Shown here in pieces: positions 60,310 through 64,000 of a stretch of DNA of 64,000 nt. The notes under the pieces are model-generated. The model saw only the letters and a program-made list of their open reading frames with translations. It ran no database searches and was not told the origin of the DNA. Where the stretch lies: NCBI RefSeq assembly GCF_014356525.2, contig NC_052518.1, positions 10,746,874 to 10,810,873 on the forward strand. Reading direction: 5' to 3'. This DNA is from Nilaparvata lugens (taxonomy: Eukaryota > Arthropoda > Insecta > Hemiptera > Delphacidae). Position numbers and translations under genes: made by a program. How positions within the stretch are numbered: the first letter of the stretch is position 1; each line of letters begins with the position of its first letter.

Positions 60310-62176
60310 ACCCAGCTGTACACACTACGCTTGGGACATGACATAATTAAGAAAAAACTAAAACTACTAGGAGTTAATGGAACAGCACACAAATGGTTAA
60401 TGAGTTATCTATCATGCAGAACACAACTGGTTGAGATCAAGGGCACAATTCATGGATTAACAAGGCCATACCAATCCAAACCACTACCTGTTGCAAGAGG
60501 AGTCCCACAAGGGTCAGTTCTTGGACCAGTTCTCTTCATTATCTTTGTCAATGACTTCCCTGCACTCATAGAGGATCAAAACACAAAATGCATAATGTAT
60601 GCCGATGATACAACACTTTTAGTCTCAAGCAACACGGCTGAGGGATTGATCACAAATGCTGCCAACTCTCTACAGAAAACACAAGAATACTGTAATGTCA
60701 ACAATCTTGTTATGAATGCCTAAAAAATAATTGAAGTTAATTTCAGTAAAAGAGGGGTCCAATTAACAAACTCATGCAGCATAGATAAGGGCAAGGTTGA
60801 ATTTTTGGGCATTACAATAGACAGAGGCCTATCATGGAACGCACATGTGGATTCAGTATGCAAGAAACTAGGCTCAGGAATCTATGTGGTGAGAAGTTTG
60901 TAGAAAGGTTTTTGCTGGCGTTCATACTCTGAAGAGGGTTGGCGACGGTATCCCACTGAATATGAAGCTCATGCTGGTGAAAACATTGGTTTTCCCTCAC
61001 TTTTCTTATGCTGATGTGGCATATGGTGATTTAAGTGTGGATCTTGCCACTAAGCTGCAAAGAGCTCAAAACTATTGTCTGAGATTTGTGTATGGCCTGA
61101 GGCGATTCGACCATGTTTCTTCTTTCTATGATCATGCTTCAGTCTTGAGGTTGAGTGTTTGAAGAGATTTCCATGTTATAATTTTGACAAATAAGGTTCT
61201 AAAAAACAAGCTGTCGTCTTATATTTTTTGTAAATTTGTTCACCTAGCACAAATTAGCACGATGAGAACCCGGAATCATGCCACTTCTCTAGTTACACCA
61301 AAACACAGGACAGTGATTTACAATAGATCATTTTTGGTGAAGGCAGTAAGATTGTGGAATGCATTGCCAGACAATATTAAGTTGTTGGGTGGTGGGTTCG
61401 GTTCACGCGTGCAGTTGTTGGTTGGCTGTTGGGTGGCGGTGGGCTTGTTTGAGTCGGTAGACGGGGCTTCATCTTGCTATCATTAAATTTATCAGTATCC
61501 TCATAGGATGCTCACGAGTGTGAATGTTGAATGTCTGGTGTGTGCTTGTCTTTTAAATTTCTATTATTTTCGCAGTTTTTTTTCCTTGTCTATAAAACAT
61601 TTTATTCTGCAAAACGTATTGCATTGCGATTCTGTATCTATTGCAATTCTCAAAAATATGTTTTGATTAGGTAGCTACATCTTATCCTCTTTCTTTTAAA
61701 AATTTTTCCTGTTTAAAATCTTCTTATTTGCTATCTGATTTTCCCCACTTTTCTTTATTCTCTTTCCCAGGTATTGAATAACGTTAGGCCTACACAGGTT
61801 CTTTTTCCTCATATAATATACTATTCATAAAATAAACAAATTTCATCTTTGATTTCAATTCTTACTGTATTAATTCTCTCCAGTAGCTTGTTTTTTATTT
61901 TGTTTTAATTTATTTTTTGCTTTTTCTTTCAGCAGTGAAGTGATTGAGTTTATTGGAAAACACTTATTTTCTAAAATACTTTTATTATTCAATATTGATA
62001 TCTCATATTTATTACATTTTATTGTCATTTCTTGCTTCAATTTTTTTTTTTTGTTATCTCTGCATATTTTGTGTACTGTTTGCTAACGACGTGGTTAAGT
62101 GGTAGAGTGGACAATATTGTCCAAACTTCGCCACGTCAACATAAATAAAAAAGTCATTCTATTCTATTCTATTCAT
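60310..62176 (+). mobile_element. 5'-truncated CR1/Jockey-like LINE with poly(TTCTA) tail
   Basis: Starts abruptly within the third copy of the 461-bp unit and ends aaaaaagtcattctattctattctattc. The RT part has KKLKLLGVNGTAHKWLMSYL, VARGVPQGSVLGPVLF, the catalytic MYADDTTLL and EFLGITIDRGLSWNAHVDSV, with a stop at 60721 and another near 60900. After a frame change the C-terminal block has VKTLVFPHFSYADVAYGD and FLVKAVRLWNALPDNIK. A long AT-rich 3' UTR follows. No endonuclease is present. Dead. Confidence 0.85.
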
Positions 62177-62280
62177 ACGAATTAGTTGAGCCATTGCGTA
62201 TTGGTAACTTAATGCTGTTGTTGATGTTGAGGTTATTAATTTAAATCATGTTTGATTTAATAACATTTTTTACATTATAG

Positions 62281-62465
62281 AATACGACGTCGATAGCTGA
62301 AAAATCGGTGGTCGGAATACTTGATGAGCCCATCCAAAGTGTCGGCGGAAGCTGTGATTTGGAAAGCAGTCAGCATTCAGAAAGCAGTGGAGAACATGCA
62401 TTGGGGAAAATAGCATCTCCGGAACCGTATCTCAGTAGCGATCGAGAACTCAAAGAGGAAGGATT
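62281..62465 (+). pseudogene. Third, diverged copy of the mini-exon extended into a longer frame
   Basis: After the acceptor ttacattatag (to 62280) the frame reads NTTSIAEKSVVGILDEPIQS, clearly related to MAEQSDVG...YKEPIQS, then continues through the former donor site as VGGSCDLESSQHSESSGEH and ASPEPYLSSDRELKEEG. The ATG of the other copies is replaced by ATA here. At about 62466 sequence typical of a LINE leader takes over, so the exon is cut by insertion. Confidence 0.45.
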
Positions 62466-62543
62466 GTTTTTCGTCTCTGCGTTATCTGTTTAGTCGAGCG
62501 AGTGATAATAAATCGGTTTTCGTGAGACGGCCGGAAAATTACA

Positions 62544-63290
62544 GTGGAATTTCTATTCATAGTTATTAAAGTTACTTTCTCACAAACTAATATGTCATGT
62601 ACAATGTGCTTCACATCAGTACAAACTGGACAAGGCTGTGATAAACTTACGTGCGGCGACTGCTCAGCCTTAGTGCATGCAGGGTGTGCGGGAGTCGATA
62701 TAAAGTACATTATTGAGAACAAACAAGTGTGGCGATGCAAGGGCTGTAGTATTGTGCGAAAGAAAAATATGGCCCCACAATCACCAGTAGCTAAACCGCC
62801 GGCGGCCAACAACCAACTTTCGCTGGCTGACGTGGTCGAACTGCTACATGATATGAGAAAGGAACAGAAAAGAATGGAAAATGACCTGGGGAAGTCACTA
62901 GAAGCATGTCACGAGGGAATTAAGGATTTGAGAGAGCAGCAAAAGGAGGCAAACGAAAAGTTTGAAGCTTGTTTAATGAATGTGAAGGATTTGACTAGGC
63001 AAGTGAATCAGTTGAAACATGAAAATGAAGAGCTGAAAGAACATATCGATGACCTGGAGCAGTACTCGAGGATTAATATGATTGAGATAAGGGGCTTGCC
63101 GCAGGAACCAAACGAGAACCTCAACGCGATGGTGTGCAACATGTCGAGAGCGCTTGGCCACGAAATCAAGGAAGAAGCCATCGACATATGTCACCGTGTG
63201 GGGAAAGGGGGACCGGATGAGCCGGCGACAGTAGTTGTGAAATTTTTGAGGCGACCCGACAAAAACGCTATCTTGAAAAAAGGCGAGTGA
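62544..63290 (+). CDS. LINE ORF1: PHD-like finger plus coiled coil
   Basis: From the MSCTMCF start (ATG at 62592; ATG 62544 is also in frame), a cysteine-rich finger follows: CTMCFTSVQTGQGCDKLTC, DCSALVHAGC and WRCKGC, spacing like a PHD finger (residues ~2-55 from MSC). It is followed by a coiled coil rich in E, K and L, including the NQLKHENEELKEHIDDLEQY block, then NMIEIRGLPQEPNENLNA and ICHRVGKGG, as found in ORF1 proteins of CR1-like LINEs and relatives of the FP-type domain. The frame breaks at about 63289. The protein would bind element RNA. It lies downstream of the ~62466 junction and so belongs to a separate LINE insertion. Confidence 0.8.
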   Translation: MEFLFIVIKVTFSQTNMSCTMCFTSVQTGQGCDKLTCGDCSALVHAGCAGVDIKYIIENKQVWRCKGCSIVRKKNMAPQSPVAKPPAANNQLSLADVVELLHDMRKEQKRMENDLGKSLEACHEGIKDLREQQKEANEKFEACLMNVKDLTRQVNQLKHENEELKEHIDDLEQYSRINMIEIRGLPQEPNENLNAMVCNMSRALGHEIKEEAIDICHRVGKGGPDEPATVVVKFLRRPDKNAILKKGE

Positions 63291-63580
63291 AGCGCGATTT
63301 CTCAACCCGGCACATAGGTGATAGCTCCAATTTGGCCCACGCGATCTACATAAATGAGTGTCTGGCACCCGCTAGGCGCAAGCTCTTCTCATTGGCACGT
63401 GCGGCGCAGAAGCGTTTCAAATTCTTGTGGGTGAGGGACGGCAGAATCCTTGTGCGTAAGGAGGAGGGAAAACCAGTGATGGAACTGAAAACAGGTAAAC
63501 AACTGGATGATATGTTAGCTCGATGCTCGCAAACCGCAGAAGTGAATAGTGAGATTATTGGTAATAATTCTAATGACTAA
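63287..63580 (+). pseudogene. C-terminal part of LINE ORF1 in another frame
   Basis: KRDFSTRHIGDSSNLAHAIY, NECLAPARRKLFSLARAAQ, FKFLWVRDGRILVRKEEG and KLKTG-like end follow directly after the break at 63289, completing the FP-like C-terminal domain. A one-base indel separates it from the first part. No endonuclease/RT ORF2 follows: the sequence to the end of the window is AT-rich and non-coding as far as I can see. Confidence 0.75.
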
Positions 63581-64000
63581 CTTTCGAGTGCTCTTTGTTC
63601 ACTATATTGAGACGTATAGTTTCAGGACAATTTTAAAATTACACTGCATGAGCGAGAGAGTAAACATAGTATCATCAATCAATTCTCGTATTATAAGTCC
63701 TTCCAGTTTATGTCTAATCGAACAGTATTGTTTTACCAGATATTTAGCTCATATTTTGTGCTTGAATGGTTGGTCTGTTGAGTTTAACGATATACTATGT
63801 AAAAGAGCAATGATTTCGATGAAGCTTGGTAGGATAATATTCAATAATAATTTTAATGAAGTTTATGCTGTGGGATGCAATTATATGTCGCAGAGTATAC
63901 ACAGTGGGACATTAATTGGTGGTACACTGTGGGACGTCCCACTGTGTACCATATAAAATTTACTGTTGAAGAAGCTTTTGTTAATAAATGTGAGAAAAGT
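63581..64000. other. End of window, no coding call; 15-bp hairpin
   Basis: The frame at 63549-63956 has no recognisable domain and an AT-driven composition. At 63921-63951 ggtacactgtgggac is followed without a loop by gtcccactgtgtacc, an almost perfect inverted repeat (one mismatch) that may be an element end or a structured 3' UTR. Confidence 0.5.

Noticed and set aside
16402..62000. tRNA or rRNA genes
   Set aside because: Scanning for B-box-like GGTTCGANTCC and cloverleaf-compatible blocks by eye found none; ggttcggttcac at about 61397 lacks the rest of a tRNA.
63549..63956. 135-codon frame after the LINE ORF1, possible start of ORF2
   Set aside because: It lacks the SWN, EVRW/E and GDFN motifs expected at the start of an endonuclease-RT ORF2 and overlaps the end of ORF1 in AT-rich sequence.

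Overview
This is a eukaryotic, AT-rich, repeat-dense nuclear window, almost certainly from an insect genome assembly. The evidence is spliced genes with GT/AG introns, an insect-like ERGIC-53 gene, a BEL/Pao element, several LINE types, hAT-, piggyBac- and Tc1/mariner-like DNA elements, and a 100-N assembly gap. A hemipteran such as a planthopper is plausible from the repeat mix, but that is inference only. There are no bacterial features such as operons, CRISPR arrays or Shine-Dalgarno sites.

Layout. Bases 1-16.4 kb are a mosaic of repeats. A ~0.9 kb direct repeat (1-896 and 15504-16401) flanks the block. Inside it lie satellite-like GC-containing repeats (about 148 bp period) and two copies of a junction between that satellite and a minus-strand BEL/Pao gag-protease fragment. 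Between the copies sits a MADF-encoding piece that looks Harbinger-derived. The longer BEL copy runs back to a probable LTR, followed by a broken multi-exon transposase-like gene (10770-14114). Bases 16.4-25.3 kb hold no recognisable gene, only small repeats.

Bases 25345-40987 (minus) carry a complete nine-exon ERGIC-53/LMAN1 cargo-receptor gene. All splice phases join to 1515 nt, a 504-residue protein ending in the COPI/COPII sorting signal KKFY. Its introns host at least seven different inverted-repeat elements. Bases 44836-48198 (minus) carry a two-exon C2H2 zinc-finger gene (780 residues, 18 fingers) with a recent seven-finger internal duplication. Bases 48.6-49.73 kb are a large imperfect palindrome running into the assembly gap.

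Bases 50.1-63.9 kb are retroelement-rich: a broken Ty3/gypsy element, a LINE 3' tail, a nearly full-length LINE with target-site duplications inside the loop of a small palindrome, a 715-bp hAT derivative with 8-bp target duplications, a PDS5-like exon with a premature stop, a 461-bp tandem duplication carrying a mini-exon (with a third diverged copy at 62.3 kb), a CR1/Jockey-like RT fragment and a LINE ORF1.

Only two genes look functional: the ERGIC-53 cargo receptor (ER-Golgi traffic) and the zinc-finger protein (probable DNA binding). Everything else with coding similarity is mobile-element derived or a broken fragment. All exon boundaries were read by eye from GT/AG signals and phase consistency; no database search was run.
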